A program made the translations under genes and the position numbers. The notes beneath the pieces were generated by a model. That model had not been told where the DNA came from. It ran no database searches and saw only the letters and a list, made by a program, of their open reading frames with translations. Below, in pieces: positions 22,819 to 33,339 of a DNA stretch of 60,000 bases (its first letter is position 1; each line of letters opens with the position of its first letter). The DNA is from Takakia lepidozioides (taxonomy: Eukaryota > Streptophyta > Takakiopsida > Takakiales > Takakiaceae), in contig CM060731.1 in NCBI GenBank assembly GCA_030704615.1, positions 27,220,001 through 27,280,000 on the forward strand. The letters run 5' to 3'.

Positions 22819-24618
22819 CTAAGGGACATCCAAATCGTGTAAGTATGTTCTCGTACAGGAACCTTGCTGTGGACTTGGCTGTGTGTTGTCCCTCAAAGCT
22901 TTAGCTTCCACCCACTTTGTAGTATAATCAGTGGCTGTAATTATGTACTTGTTTTGTGTATTCTTGGATGGTGGATTAATTGGTCCAACAAAGTCTAGTC
23001 CCCATTTCTGAAATGGTTCCGTAGGCATTGTAGGATGCAAGGCCATTCTTCCAGATCTCTGCAAAGGTCCTAGCCTCTGACATTCATCACACTTCTGACA
23101 ATACTCATGTACATCTTTGAACAAAGTAGGCCACCAGTATCCTGCGAGTAGTATCTTTCTACTGGTAGTCTCTTCTCCAAAATGACCTCCAGCCACTCCT
23201 TTATGAACTTCCTCCAAGACTTTATTTACTTCATGGTGGTACAAGCATCGTTTTAGTACTCCGTCAGGTCCTAACTTATACATTCTGCTTCCTACCATAG
23301 TATAAGGTAAAGCTCTGATAGCAATTCTCTTCCTCTGCTCCTTACCATAACTAGGTGGGCACTGACCATGAACAAGGTAGTATCTGATTGGCCACTGCCA
23401 ATCTAACCATTCATCTGCACTTCCTTGCACCTCCATTACAAATAAACTCGCATCAGGTAACTGATCGTCCACTCCTGTGGCGGCCTCTCCTGTTGTTAGT
23501 CGTGACAAATGATCTGCCACAAGATGCAAACGGCCAGGCTTGTAAATAACCTCGAACTCAAACTCATGCAAGATTATTAACCACCTCGCTATCCTTCCAC
23601 TTATCAAAGGTTTGTTCACCAGATATATCAGAGCCTGGTGATCCACATAAAACATAAACTTTCTTCCCAATAGGTAATGCCTGAATTTCTTCACTGCATA
23701 GATCATTGCCAATGCTTCTCTTTCCGTTGTGCTATAGTTCCTCTCAGCACTGTTCATCAACCGGCTAGCATAGTACACAGGTGAATCTATATTCCCTGTA
23801 ACATTCTGGGCTAACACCGCTCCCAACGCTTCTCCTGATGCATCGCAGTGAACATGAAATATTACATGCCAGTGAGGGTTAATCAGCACAGGTGTAGTTG
23901 TTACTGACAGTGTAAGTTCCTCAAACGCCTGTTGACATTCAGCTGTCCATGCAAACACTGCATCTTTCTTCAGAAGCTTGCTCAATGGTGCTGCTATTTG
24001 TGCATACCTTTTGACAAATCTTCTGTAATAACTGGTTTGCCCATTCACAAACCAAGTCTTCTGTAAACCGGGTGCTGGTACTGCAGCCAGCTTTTTCATC
24101 ATCAATTCCATCTTCTCCATATACTCTTCAACAGTTTCATGCTTCTTCTGCTTCAGCTGTTGTAAACTTCCATACACTTCATCCTCAGTTTTACTTGTCC
24201 TGAACCTATTTCGAAATGCTGTATTCAAGCCATTCCAGGTTAGGAAATGATTATCAGGGAATCTTGCATACCATTCACTTGCTTTCTTGATAAGTGAACA
24301 AGGAAACAGTCTCATCTTGGCATCATCGCCATTCTCATTGTTCACTATACACATGTGCTCAAATTGGCTAATGTGTACATCGGGATCCCCTTTTCCTGAA
24401 TATATTGGAAAGGGTGGTTTTGCCCGTGTTGGTTGTAACGCCATCTGTGGCCCTACCTTCTGTCCACTGACAGGTGCTGGCACCCTTGCTGGTGCTGGTC
24501 CTTCTGGACCTGTTGTTTTTGTGGTGGATCTTCCACCAAGTGGTGGCCCTTGAGCACTCCCTGCTTCTGGCCCCACGATATTCACAGTATTCCCAGCTTC
24601 AGTTGCACTACTTCCCAC
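22819..24618 (-). CDS. Element C: Gag fused in frame to RNase H and integrase N-terminus
   Basis: 599 codons. Residues about 60-200 are Gag core ([42 protein letters not shown]). At about residue 203 the sequence jumps to the RT thumb end ([20 protein letters not shown]), then RNase H ([26 protein letters not shown]). Next come the tether and the integrase HHCC finger ([15 protein letters not shown]) and the first catalytic Asp (WGLDFVGP). Protease, zinc knuckle and RT fingers/palm, including YxDD, are deleted without loss of frame. A one-base frameshift near 22884 ends it inside integrase. Needs RT and protease from another element. Confidence 0.9.
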   Translation of the reverse strand: MGSSATEAGNTVNIVGPEAGSAQGPPLGGRSTTKTTGPEGPAPARVPAPVSGQKVGPQMALQPTRAKPPFPIYSGKGDPDVHISQFEHMCIVNNENGDDAKMRLFPCSLIKKASEWYARFPDNHFLTWNGLNTAFRNRFRTSKTEDEVYGSLQQLKQKKHETVEEYMEKMELMMKKLAAVPAPGLQKTWFVNGQTSYYRRFVKRYAQIAAPLSKLLKKDAVFAWTAECQQAFEELTLSVTTTPVLINPHWHVIFHVHCDASGEALGAVLAQNVTGNIDSPVYYASRLMNSAERNYSTTEREALAMIYAVKKFRHYLLGRKFMFYVDHQALIYLVNKPLISGRIARWLIILHEFEFEVIYKPGRLHLVADHLSRLTTGEAATGVDDQLPDASLFVMEVQGSADEWLDWQWPIRYYLVHGQCPPSYGKEQRKRIAIRALPYTMVGSRMYKLGPDGVLKRCLYHHEVNKVLEEVHKGVAGGHFGEETTSRKILLAGYWWPTLFKDVHEYCQKCDECQRLGPLQRSGRMALHPTMPTEPFQKWGLDFVGPINPPSKNTQNKYIITATDYTTKWVEAKALRDNTQPSPQQGSCTRTYLHDLDVP

Positions 24619-25274
24619 ACTCCCTGTCCCCCAGAGCCAGATCCAGGCAGCCCGCCTGATCCCCCTGAGCCGACACCTTCGTTGGCCTGTGATCCAAGTG
24701 CTCCACTTGATCCAGGTCCAACGGGTTGGGATGTCCTGGTTGTAGTCTCAACCTCAGCTGTTGGGTCTACTTCTTCATATTCTTCCTCTTCCAATTTCTT
24801 CTCTCTGTTTTCATCCTCCAAGTTCTGCCCTTGGGTTTCTTCTTCACTCATGTAACTCAACTGTAATGGTGTTGGAGAGTCTGAACTCTCCGTTGGCTCT
24901 GCCACATCCTCATCTCCTTCTTCATCTTCTGCTTCAGAAACTGGAGTTCCTGCTTTTGGTGTTCCATGCCAACTCTTATCAAAGATTTCTGTCAAGTCTT
25001 TTATCCAAGGATGTACCTCAGATCTTTCACCTCGTGATTGATCTTCTTCCTGTACCAATTCCCTTAATCTTTCTTGCAAAGAAACAGAAGGAGTGGCATC
25101 CAACTCTAGTTCTTCCGGTATAGGTGATGCACTTTTTGATCTTGATGGTGTGAGAGGTCCAGATGATTCCCCTATGTCTATTCCTCTCTCCCAAAGATAT
25201 GGATAATTAGCTTTCAGATAGCTTTCTCTTTTTGATGAATATCTTTGTCGTCTAGCTTCTCTTTCATCACTCAT
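24582..25274 (-). CDS. Element C: Gag N-terminal ORF
   Basis: 230 codons from ATG at 25274 (MSDEREARR). It is acidic and Ser/Pro-rich, with a long Glu/Asp tract, then a Gly/Ser tail running into the start of the next ORF in a different frame (overlap 24582-24618). The overlap of about 37 bp suggests frameshifting or an indel. The homologous region of D has the same start and composition. Confidence 0.6.
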   Translation of the reverse strand: MSDEREARRQRYSSKRESYLKANYPYLWERGIDIGESSGPLTPSRSKSASPIPEELELDATPSVSLQERLRELVQEEDQSRGERSEVHPWIKDLTEIFDKSWHGTPKAGTPVSEAEDEEGDEDVAEPTESSDSPTPLQLSYMSEEETQGQNLEDENREKKLEEEEYEEVDPTAEVETTTRTSQPVGPGSSGALGSQANEGVGSGGSGGLPGSGSGGQGVWEVVQLKLGIL

Positions 25275-25295
25275 GTCCCATGTCTTTCATTTCTT

Positions 25296-25991
25296 TTAAT
25301 GTGGCAATAACCAAAACTCTCTTCTGTAATATCTCTCGTATATGCCTGGATTTCTTTCAAGCTTCAATGCACCCTTGGCTATACTTGAAGTCTCCGTTAC
25401 CATATAACCATATGGCAAACAAGTCTGAAAAGCTGTTCTTGGTGTGAGTTTGATCCACAAAATATCCTTTGGAATCCAATTCTTTACCAGTACAAGCTCT
25501 TCATGCATATGAGTATAAACATTCACCTTTCTTTCTTCCCAACCTTCAAACTCTACTCGTTTAATGGCTAGCAACGCTATCACATAAACTAATGTTGGTA
25601 ACCAACGTGCTCTTCCTCTACAGGCTACCTGATAAATCTTTATCACTCCTTTCTCCAGACCCCATTCTGGATCAGCATCATGCACTCGTTTAAGAATATT
25701 TTCTTTACATCCGTCTGGCAATTCCAAGAACCTTTGAAAGAATTGTTTGGACAATCTTTCTTCCTTCGTTCCACAGGGAATTTGATTCACTTCAAACTCT
25801 TTAATGGTCCAACCACCATGATCCCACCAGATGCCTGTCACATCTGGTTGTTCATGTCCCAGGTCCCCAGTATGGTCGCCAAATGTCGCGCGGCTTTTAC
25901 TCACCCATCCCTTCGCTATCCGAGGCGGAAACTCCAAGATAGAAGAGTTGGAAATCTCTAAGTACTCAGCCCGCGCAGAACAATCAGTCAT
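25296..25991 (-). CDS. Element C: upstream ORF starting inside the 5' LTR
   Basis: 231 codons. The only early ATG lies at 25989-25991, inside the 5' LTR, and the frame reads through the LTR end and primer site. Conserved with D: IPKDILWIKLTP, LKLERNPGIYERYYRRE. Helix-rich, with Trp-rich motifs. No family recognised; it could be a Gag-like N-terminal protein. The D copy shows the same blocks, so the part after the primer site is a true coding region; the LTR-encoded start is inferred. Confidence 0.55.
   Translation of the reverse strand: MTDCSARAEYLEISNSSILEFPPRIAKGWVSKSRATFGDHTGDLGHEQPDVTGIWWDHGGWTIKEFEVNQIPCGTKEERLSKQFFQRFLELPDGCKENILKRVHDADPEWGLEKGVIKIYQVACRGRARWLPTLVYVIALLAIKRVEFEGWEERKVNVYTHMHEELVLVKNWIPKDILWIKLTPRTAFQTCLPYGYMVTETSSIAKGALKLERNPGIYERYYRREFWLLPH
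25864..25881 (-). promoter_or_regulatory. Primer binding site of element C
   Basis: On the - strand TGGCGACCATACTGGGGA, two bases after the 5' LTR. It starts with TGG, as expected for pairing with a tRNA CCA end. The tRNA species is not identified by eye. Confidence 0.85.
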
Positions 25992-27023
25992 GACCTACAG
26001 CTAGTGTATCATGGGGGTGTTTCCTATTTGTTTCCTTTTCCGCATTCATCTTAGCTACCTTACCATTGATAATTAAGTATCAGTTTGCTTCATCAATTTA
26101 TCGGTTTCCTTAACTCCTCCATTCAATCCACAGCTTCACTCAGATCTCTCTACACAGTGTGATTGTATCGTATAAGTATCAGATTATGATTTATCAGGTA
26201 TCAGGCCGAAGCCATTGTGTCTCTATTCTCCTCTACAATATCCCTACAGCTTTGCATCTAACAAGCATCTACTAATCCTCTTTCCTCCTTCATCGTGCTC
26301 TCCGATCTCCGCTCCCGCCTGACTCCGAAGTCCTCCCCGAATAATGATCCCCTTCCTATTCCCCGTTCTTCCCTTTATCCTCCTATCCGCGGTTCTAACC
26401 GTTTCCCTCTCTAACCGTCGTATGTGAACTAACATGTTCCCTTCACTGGTGTTGTTCCCCACAGTCGTTCCCTGTCCTACTCTGCGTTCCCTATTATCGT
26501 GACAGCTGTGTCAAGCGGTGACTGGCTGTGTTTGGCTGTGTCGGGCTGTGCCGGGCTGTGACTGGCTGTGTGGGCTGTGTCTGCTGTGACGACTGTGACG
26601 GGCTGTGTGGGCTGTGTGGGCTGTGACGACTGTGACGGCTGTGTGGGCTGTGACGACTGTGACGGGCTGTGTTGGCTGTGTGGGCTGTGACGGCTGTGTG
26701 GGCTGTGTGGGCTGTGACGACTGTGACGGCTGTGTGGGCTGTGACGACTGTGACGGGCTGTGTTGGCTGTGTGGGTTGTGACGACGACTGTGACGGCTGT
26801 GTTGGCTGTGTGGGCTGTGACGGCTGTGTCGGCTGTGTGGGCTGTGACGACTGTGACGGCTGTGTGGGCTGTGACTGCTGTGTCGGCTGTGTGGGCTATG
26901 TAACCCCCCTCTACAGTGCGCTGCTGTCACCCCTAAGGTTCCTGTTTGTCTCAGTCTGTGCAAAAATTAAGGGTACCCTACAGATCCCGTATAAGTGTCT
27001 AAGTCTCCTACAGTCCTCTAACA
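25884..27023 (-). mobile_element. 5' LTR of element C
   Basis: 1140 bp, same termini as the 3' LTR. The length difference comes from the GGCTGTG array. Confidence 0.95.
26505..26900. repeat. GGCTGTG minisatellite, 5' LTR of element C
   Basis: Counterpart of the array at 16910-17346, shorter by a few units; includes a doubled GACGACGAC word near 26782. Non-coding. Confidence 0.9.
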
Positions 27024-27028
27024 CTCGT
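27024..27028. repeat. 5-bp target duplication of element C (right)
   Basis: CTCGT, matching 16295-16299. Confidence 0.95.
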
Positions 27029-27292
27029 GACCAAAGATCGTTGAGGCATTCTGTTGAACATTTGGTGAGCATCAATGATGCTCCCGCACATAACATACAT
27101 GTTGACAAGGGTGTTGAGTAGAAAAACATTTGACGTGAATCCACTTTGGATGATGTGAGTATGCACCTGTTTTCCAGCTTCCAGACCTTCCATCTTGATG
27201 CACTTAGGCAAGAGACAGACATACATATCTGAATTTGCTGAACTGCCTCCTTGGTTTAGAGTCTGTAGAGCCTCTGTCAGGCTGTCGCACAA
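27024..27292 (-). pseudogene. PPR protein fragment, N-terminal part (captured by H)
   Basis: The - strand encodes LEAGKQVHTHIIQSGF, NTLVNMYVMCGSI and HQMFNRMPQRSLVT, a P-L-S type PPR unit. It continues in frame into 16299-15461 once element C is removed. Upstream (27277-27468) the frame changes into the exon-like unit repeated elsewhere in H, so this junction may be a capture breakpoint. Confidence 0.8.
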
Positions 27293-27384
27293 AGTATCTT
27301 CACATGCCCAGAAGTGCCAGAAGAGGCATTGTGGACTCCCTCTCTTGATCCTCTTTCAGAAGCTGTGGTCATGGTTGAGGTGTC

Positions 27385-27500
27385 TGATTTTATCAACTGT
27401 GTCGCTGCAGCTGCTGCCTTTAGTTGACCATCTACCCATGCAGGTTTCTTGTAGCTACTGACCCCCACATGGAATCAAGGTAATCTGGAGCTTGAAGTCT
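27385..27500 (-). repeat. Exon-like unit, copy 1 (in H)
   Basis: The - strand reads YKKPAWVDGQLKAAAAATQL. Related copies lie at 27600-27745 and 28626-28790. The unit looks like coding sequence from one unidentified gene, duplicated within H. Confidence 0.6.
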
Positions 27501-27599
27501 AGCCTTCTTGGATGAATCTGGACCCACACTCTATCCATGCTCATTCAGGGAAAAACAGGGAAAAACTCTGATAACAGGGAAAAACAGGCTGAAATGTGT

Positions 27600-27745
27600 T
27601 GAAGAAGGTACCTTCATGAGCGGCGCCTTGTTCTATCAAATGCACTGGTGCCGCTGCTGTTTCTAGTTGACCATCTACCCACGCAGCTTTCTTGTAGCTA
27701 TTGATCCCAGGGAATCAGAAGTAATCTTGTGTTTAAAATCGACCT
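27600..27745 (-). repeat. Exon-like unit, copy 2 (in H)
   Basis: Same unit as 27385-27500, with substitutions that break the frame. It shares the lead-in TGTTGAAGAAGGT with copy 3. Confidence 0.6.
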
Positions 27746-28400
27746 CTTGGATGAATCGTGTTCCACGACACCACCTCCTTCAGCCATAGTGTTGAACACT
27801 CCCTCCGCATCCTCAATGCTCCCACAATGGCATACATGTCCACAAGGGTATTGTTCATAATCACATCTGGTACAATTCCAGCTTTGGTGATGCAACCATG
27901 CACCTCTTTGCCCTTTTCCAGGGCTGCAGGCTTGCACACGCACTGCAAACGCACACAAACATGATGTGGTGAAGCTTCACCCCTTCCCCCATCATCTACT
28001 TTCAGGTCTCCAAAGCCCCATCTCGCGCTCCTATTATGCACACCTTACAAGCATCGCGTTCCACGACACCACATCTCATTCAGCCATAGTGTTGAACACT
28101 CCCTTGGCATCCTCATTGCTCCCACATTTGGCATATATGGCCACCAGAGTAATGTTCAGGATGACATCTGGTACAATTGCAGATTTGATGATGTCACCAG
28201 GGATCTCTTTGCCCTTTTCCAGGGCTGCCATACGCACCGCAAACGCACACAAACGTTATGTCGGCGGCCTTCACCCCTTCCCCCATCATTTGCTCAAAGG
28301 TTGAGGACTGATCCCTTGGCATCCTCGATGCACCCACATTTGGCATACATGTCCACCAGGGCAGGGGCAATGCTCAGAATGACATCTGGTAATCTGATAG
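27745..28400 (-). pseudogene. Tandem PPR-motif fragments (in H)
   Basis: Three overlapping copies of a PPR module on the - strand (KGKEVHGCITKAGIVPDVIM, NNTLVDMYA), each about 200-280 bp. All carry frameshifts and partial deletions. They resemble the module at 15885-16270, so H holds at least four versions of one module. Confidence 0.75.
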
Positions 28401-28625
28401 GCATTCACCTCTTTGCCTCGTTTGTCCCACCATTGTCTGGGGTCAGAAAAATATTCATTCCACAGCTTCTCCTCGTCTCTGTTACCTGTTTCTGGATACT
28501 CTCATGTTGTCACATTAGCAGACGTATCATCCAAACTATCCTAGATTCACTCAACCAGCTAACTTGCAGAATTCAACATGAAAATTTAGGGCCGATTCTG
28601 ATGGGAGGGGAAAACAGGGTGGAAT

Positions 28626-28790
28626 GTGTTGAAGAAGGTGCCTTCATCAGCATTGCCTAATTTTATCAATTGTGCCGCTGCTACTGCGGCTTCAAGTTGA
28701 TCATCTACCCATGCAGGTTTCTTGTATCTATCCTTCCACAGGGAATCATAGGTAATCTGGAGCTTGAAATTTGGAGCTTGTCCTTGACCT
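28626..28790 (-). repeat. Exon-like unit, copy 3 (in H)
   Basis: The - strand encodes YKKPAWVDDQLEAAVAAAQL, the best-kept copy of the unit; it starts near a possible ATG at 28798 (MTQGQGQAPNFKLQITYDSL). Confidence 0.6.
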
Positions 28791-28794
28791 TGTG

Positions 28795-28980
28795 TCACGA
28801 CCCATGGAGGATTTGACCGACCATCAACCCAAAATGACCTCTTGTGTGTGCTGCTTGTGTCTGGTAGTCAGATAATGTCGGATTGGTCTGTGAGAACCAC
28901 CACGGTGTAGCTGAGCATGCAGAGATTGAAACACGGCCTGCTAAGACCAAACTGACTTCTCCCAAGAACCTTGTGTTAAA
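28795..28980. repeat. Direct repeat in H, copy 1
   Basis: Starts GTGTCACGACCCATGGAGGA. A second copy with small indels is at 29220-29400. Contains TAATGTCGGATTGGTCT and GAGAACCACCACGGTG. Origin unknown. Confidence 0.8.
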
Positions 28981-29219
28981 CATTAGGAAGAATACCAAAT
29001 CAGGGTACTAACAGGAGGCAAGAGCCCACATTTGGAGGATGAACAAACTTCTTCACATCGTACCTTAAGAAAACGCGACACCTTGTGATTGCAGTTGTCC
29101 CACAATCGTGAATGATATGCTCCGTGCTGCAAATTTAGGGCCGAGTCTGATGAGAGGGCAAAACAGGCTGAAATAGGTTGAAGAAGAAGGTGCCCTCACC
29201 ACGTTTGTCCTTGACATTG

Positions 29220-29400
29220 TGTCATGACCCATGGAGGATTTGACTTCCCATCAACCCAAAAGGACCTCTCTTCTGTGTGCTGCTGGTGTCTGTAGTCAAG
29301 TAATGTCGGATTGGTCTTTGAGAACCACCACGGTGCAGCTGAGCAGGCAAAGATTGAAACGACCTGCTAAGACCAAGTTGACTCTCCAAGAACGCGGAGA
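29220..29400. repeat. Direct repeat in H, copy 2
   Basis: Second copy of 28795-28980. A purine-rich GGAGAGGAGGGGAG tract of about 80 bp follows (29396-29490). Confidence 0.8.
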
Positions 29401-29513
29401 GGAGGGGAGAGGAGAGGCGAGGAGAGGAGGGGAGGAAGAAGAGAGCCCGCGGGAGGGAAGGGGAGAAAGATCGCGGGGAGAAAGAAAAGAAAAAACAAAC
29501 AAAAAGAATGATT

Positions 29514-29572
29514 CCATGATTTGATCCCGCGGTATATCACGACCTGAATCCTTACCACTAGACTACCCCTTA
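29514..29572 (-). repeat. tRNA-like head (SINE-like) near the right end of H
   Basis: The - strand reads GGGGTAGTCTAGTGGTAAGG, a clear pol III A box of tRNA type, and GGGATCAAATC as a weak B box about 30 nt on. The spacing is shorter than in a true tRNA, so this is a truncated tRNA-derived repeat. Confidence 0.5.
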
Positions 29573-29720
29573 AAACTTAACAACACCCTCCTGTAATATT
29601 ATATTTAAGGTGTTTTAAACCCCCCTATGTATGTATAATGTTGTACATGGGGGGGTTTAAAATACCCCCTCCTGTGCACGCACGTGGCTGGTACATACCG
29701 GCTGGAGTGCACCCCCTAGG

Positions 29721-29728
29721 CCATAGAT
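29721..29728. repeat. 8-bp target duplication of element H (right)
   Basis: CCATAGAT, matching 14793-14800. Confidence 0.95.
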
Positions 29729-29930
29729 ATCCTTCTTAGCTGGCATCACCGTTGCCGAGGCATACTCCCCGCCTGACAACTCCACCAATCCAGCTTCGAA
29801 TAACTCCATAGTCCGTGACTGGATCAAAAACCTCTCCATGTCACTATACCTGTAGGGCCTTCGAAAAATTGGCGTATCACTTGCCAAATCAATACGAATC
29901 TTCTAGCCCTTTGAACTCCCCAAATCCTTC
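29729..29930 (-). pseudogene. Element B: RT N-terminal part
   Basis: The - strand encodes DTPIFRRPYRYSDMERFLIQ, ELFEAGLVELSGGEYASA and VMPAKKDIYG, matching 47830-48010 of copy A. It is continuous with 14800 once H is removed. Confidence 0.9.
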
Positions 29931-30420
29931 AAACCGAAGGCAAAGCAAACCGCGGGATCCTCCGTCTCTCTCCTCCGGTGACTGTAGGTCCAATACATGG
30001 TTCCCAATTGTCCTCAGTGACTACAACCTTGGGTACACCAGGCTTGGAGGTAGGAGACGCATCCTTTGGTTGCTAGATAGCAACTCTTTGGGCCTTGTCT
30101 GCCCACCCTGACTGTGGCGTAGCCTCCACTTGCTCCGCCATAGCCACCTTGAGAACATCCTCTGAGCAAGAAACATTCTCAACCTCTTCAAAAACCTTAG
30201 CCACCTTGGCCTCCAACTGATCCTCAGTGTATGGCTCTCCCCACTCCTCATACTGCTGCTTGAGAGATCCAATGACTCTCTCTTTGCGCATCTCATCCCA
30301 CATCTGCCATATGTGCTTGCATCCCACGATCATGTGCTCGCCCCCACTCACTACCTCCACCGTCCCGATAGGCAGAGAGGGTGCAATATTCAATGGAAGT
30401 GCAGAAGTAGCCACCAATGC

Positions 30421-31440
30421 TTACAATCTCCGTTGCTTAGCCATGCACAAGCCAATAACCCACGTCAAGTAATTGAGATCCATTGCCTGACCCAGCATCT
30501 GGTGTCGTGATGCCTCTGACAGAGCTGGCACAACTGTAGTGCCCGTGGCAAACCCCATTGCCCACTCTCGCTCATCCGCACTAGGCTCCACCAATTGCTG
30601 TAGCACATTGTCCCAAATCAACCCTGGACCATTGTCTCAAAAAACATGAGACGAGGGAAAACTCATGAGGGTAGGTAAGGCCGCACGTGGTTGCCCCACT
30701 CGATTGACCACCACCAAAGGTGGACGATCATCATGTCGCACCCTCTGTGGTTGCCTCCCTTGGTCCAAGATGCCCTCAACCGTGAGATTGGGTGGCCGTT
30801 GAATGGAATCATAGGCTCTCTTGAGCAACTCTGGTGGTGCAAGATTGGTCCACCACAACCTAGGCCTATGTGCCCGTGAACCCACTGCAGCTGCATCCAA
30901 CAATATAGCTGGTCCAATCCATGACCGGATTTGATATACACTGGCCATAACCCTGGTCCGAGAATCCCTCATGAGAGGAACATTCTCCAGGATGTAAGCT
31001 GGAGGTTGCACTTGCCTCACCTGCAAGTCACGCAACACTCGCAGCATCTCCCAAAACAGATGCGATCGTGCATCTTGCAAACCATTACCATGACCTGCGG
31101 GTGAATGTCCTTGGCAAGACCACCCTCCTATCACCAAGTCAATGGGATCATGCCAATCTAAATCCTCCGCCCCCAGCATGGTAATGTCTGCTGGCAAGGT
31201 CTTTTGGTACCATTGAATTGCTGAAAGAGGCAACAACTTAGGATACTCATGTGTGAGCAAGGCAACATGGCGCATGGAAACATGCCGAGCAATCTCATCC
31301 TTCTCCATATACAAAGTACTTGCGTACTTTGATTTCTGCTTGCAACACTCCTGCAAGCCCAGTGCTCATGCCTCCAAACAGGTCTAGCAAATAAATGCCT
31401 AAGTCAGGTTGTTGCCAGATAATAAACACTGTGTCCAATG
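30421..31440 (-). pseudogene. Element B: C5 cytosine DNA methyltransferase domain
   Basis: Motif I is LLDLFGGMSTGLAGVLQ (D at about 31384). Motif IV is LVIGGWSCQGHS, with the catalytic Cys codon at 31114-31116. Motif VI is YILENVP (about 30987), the motif VIII-like stretch SRAHRPRLWWTN, motif IX-like DEREWAMGF and motif X-like QMLGQAMDLN. The order and spacing are those of C5-MTases. The AHR-x-R-x-WxxN block recalls the DNMT3/DRM branch (inference). Two lesions are seen: a frameshift near 31310 and a TGA at 30637-30639 where copy A has an Arg codon. The domain lies between protease and RT. It would transfer methyl groups from S-adenosylmethionine to cytosine in DNA. Confidence 0.9.
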
Positions 31441-32600
31441 GAGCTAACTGAGGAGGTCTAGGTAATGTCACCGAACTCCCCTCACCCACCGATGGAAATA
31501 TCTCATGCCATGCTTGCTGCACACACTGGCTTGCCACTCGCTGCAAATCCCCAACTGTACCCCATAGTGAGCTATGCACAGGCATATGAAGAAACAACTC
31601 AGTCTTGTATGCCAATTGTTTGTCCTCATCAGGTGGTGGCCTATCATCTGCATGGTTATTGCCCTCCAAGAGCTCACCACCCTAAGCCACCACACCTGAG
31701 AATGCAGCCAATGTTGGCATCATGTTCTTATGATCCACCGCTACATTCCCAATAAACCGCACTGGAGCAGTGCACTTCGGCCATCTCGTGACTGCCACTC
31801 CGGCCTGTAGGATGTCGTTTCCTCCCAAAAGTCCAAAGTAAATCCCATTGGGTATAACACAGCCCCACCAACAAGCACATCATAGGACATCGCGTCCGTA
31901 ACAATGGCTTTAGCTCTCATGACTGAGCCCTCCGTAGGATGATCTGGCTGCAATCGAATGAAGAGCTCATGGCGTGTAATCCCTCGCACCTTCTCTGAAC
32001 CACCCAAAGATGTTTGAATTTGGAAAGGGCAAGATTCCAAGTCCGCCTCTGTAAGGCCCAAGCCTGCAATTGCTGCTCTCCCCAACATCAATGGTTGTGC
32101 TCCCGAGTCCAACAAGACCCGCAGTGGCCTATACCTCCACCTGGTTGGGCCACCCAATTGAAACACTCCATCCTGATTTTCCACCATGACTACCCTAGGA
32201 GTCACCATGCTGCGTTCAATGGTTGGCCTAGCTGGCAACTCCTGCAACCTTGCAGCTGCCGCTTTGCCATGGCACAGCTGTGACTGACTTCACCCTAGAC
32301 TGCATCTTATCTGCTATCCCCGCAGATAGTGCCGATGCATCACTGCTCTCACAGAGTCTAGCTGCTAGTCTGAACACAGCAGCTGGTCGAATCCTCGGCA
32401 TTGCAATTGTCATTGCAGAAAACAATGGAGCTTGACAAACTGCCGTAGCCGCCCCCAACAATGTACTGGCTGCACCTTGCTTTGCAGCACCACCCACTGG
32501 CATTTCCGGAGCCACACCAACTCTCGCCAATGACACTCGTGGCTCTACCTCTGACAAACCTGGGCGAGCGGGTGTCAATGATGGCGTAGGCAGTGGCACT
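31441..32600 (-). pseudogene. Element B: retropepsin and flanking linkers
   Basis: Frame 31741-32247 encodes RPLRVLLDSGAQPLMLGRAA, an aspartic protease active site (DSG), followed by SYDVLVGGAVLYPMG. A linker of about 90 residues leads to the methyltransferase. The upstream frame 32228-32611 is Ala/Pro-rich. Frameshifts separate the three. Confidence 0.8.
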
Positions 32601-33339
32601 ATCTCAGCCAATGTAAAAGACTATGGAAGCCTTGTCTGACGACTTGTTTCCCCCCTCTGTGGATCAAAATCCACATCCGCTCCTCTTGGCTCAGAAGCAC
32701 GCATTGTTGCTCGAGTGACAGCAGCAGCAGAGTCCAATATACGCAATGGCCCTTCAAGTGCGGCTCCACACATGAAGCCCATACCAATCTAGTCTTCCCT
32801 AGGCATATGAGGTTGTGCATGTGGGGCTTGAACCTCAAGCCTTGGAGCTGGCGCAACATGAGTAGTGGCCATGGCAACAAGACGTTGCTCTAGTTGGGCA
32901 AGTCTATCCACCATGCCTTGGCTCATGACCTTGACCCTGACCTTGTGCTCATTGGTTTTGCTTACAACCTCCACCCCAACCTCTGCCTCCTCTACCTCTC
33001 TGGACTACATTGCCTCATCTTCGGCCACCATTGTTCCCTTGGAACTAGCCTGGCCATAGCTCAGGATGCACGTCATAACAATGGGCCTCCTCATGCCCAT
33101 ACTTGCCACAATGCCCACACTGTAATTGTGTAGGTTGTGCCTGTGTTGGCCCTTTGCCTCTCTCCGGGCAATCCTTCTTAACATGAGGTCCTCCACAATC
33201 TCAACAAGTCACACCCAATTGTTGTTGGCCTGGGAATGAAGGAAGAAACCTTTGCATCTGAGATCCTCTCTGTCCTTCCCTGGGCTTCGCCTGAGCTCCC
33301 TTATTGGCTTGAACACGTTGGGGTAGTGGTTGTTGTTGG
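32600..33339 (-). pseudogene. Element B: nucleocapsid with CCHC knuckles (decayed)
   Basis: Aligns with 50575-51552 of copy A. In B the knuckle region (33100-33220) has stops and changed cysteines, e.g. at the first knuckle, whereas A keeps both. Gln/Gly/Ala-rich linker otherwise. Confidence 0.7.

Larger units (their letters stand above)
16300..27023 (-). mobile_element. Element C: complete LTR retrotransposon, internally deleted
   Basis: 3' LTR 16300-17471, 5' LTR 25884-27023 (TG..CA in element sense), 5-bp TSD CTCGT, primer site 25864-25881 and polypurine tract 17475-17490. Gene order in the - direction is upstream ORF, gag, RNase H, integrase and two large downstream ORFs. Protease and most of RT are missing. 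The LTRs differ mainly in repeat number, with few substitutions, so the insertion is recent. Confidence 0.95.
14801..29720. mobile_element. Element H: TIR DNA transposon carrying gene fragments (hAT-like)
   Basis: The termini are CCTAGGGGGTGCACTC (14801-14816) and its exact reverse complement (29705-29720), 16 of 16. They are flanked by the 8-bp duplication CCATAGAT. Subterminal CCCCCTCCTGTA-type motifs recur within the first and last 150-200 bp. Without C and its 5-bp duplication, H is about 4.2 kb. No transposase frame is visible, so it is non-autonomous. The 8-bp duplication and short TIRs fit the hAT superfamily; P-like families also make 8-bp duplications. Its body holds PPR-DYW fragments, a thrice-repeated exon-like unit and other pieces, i.e. 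it is a Pack-type element. Confidence 0.9.
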
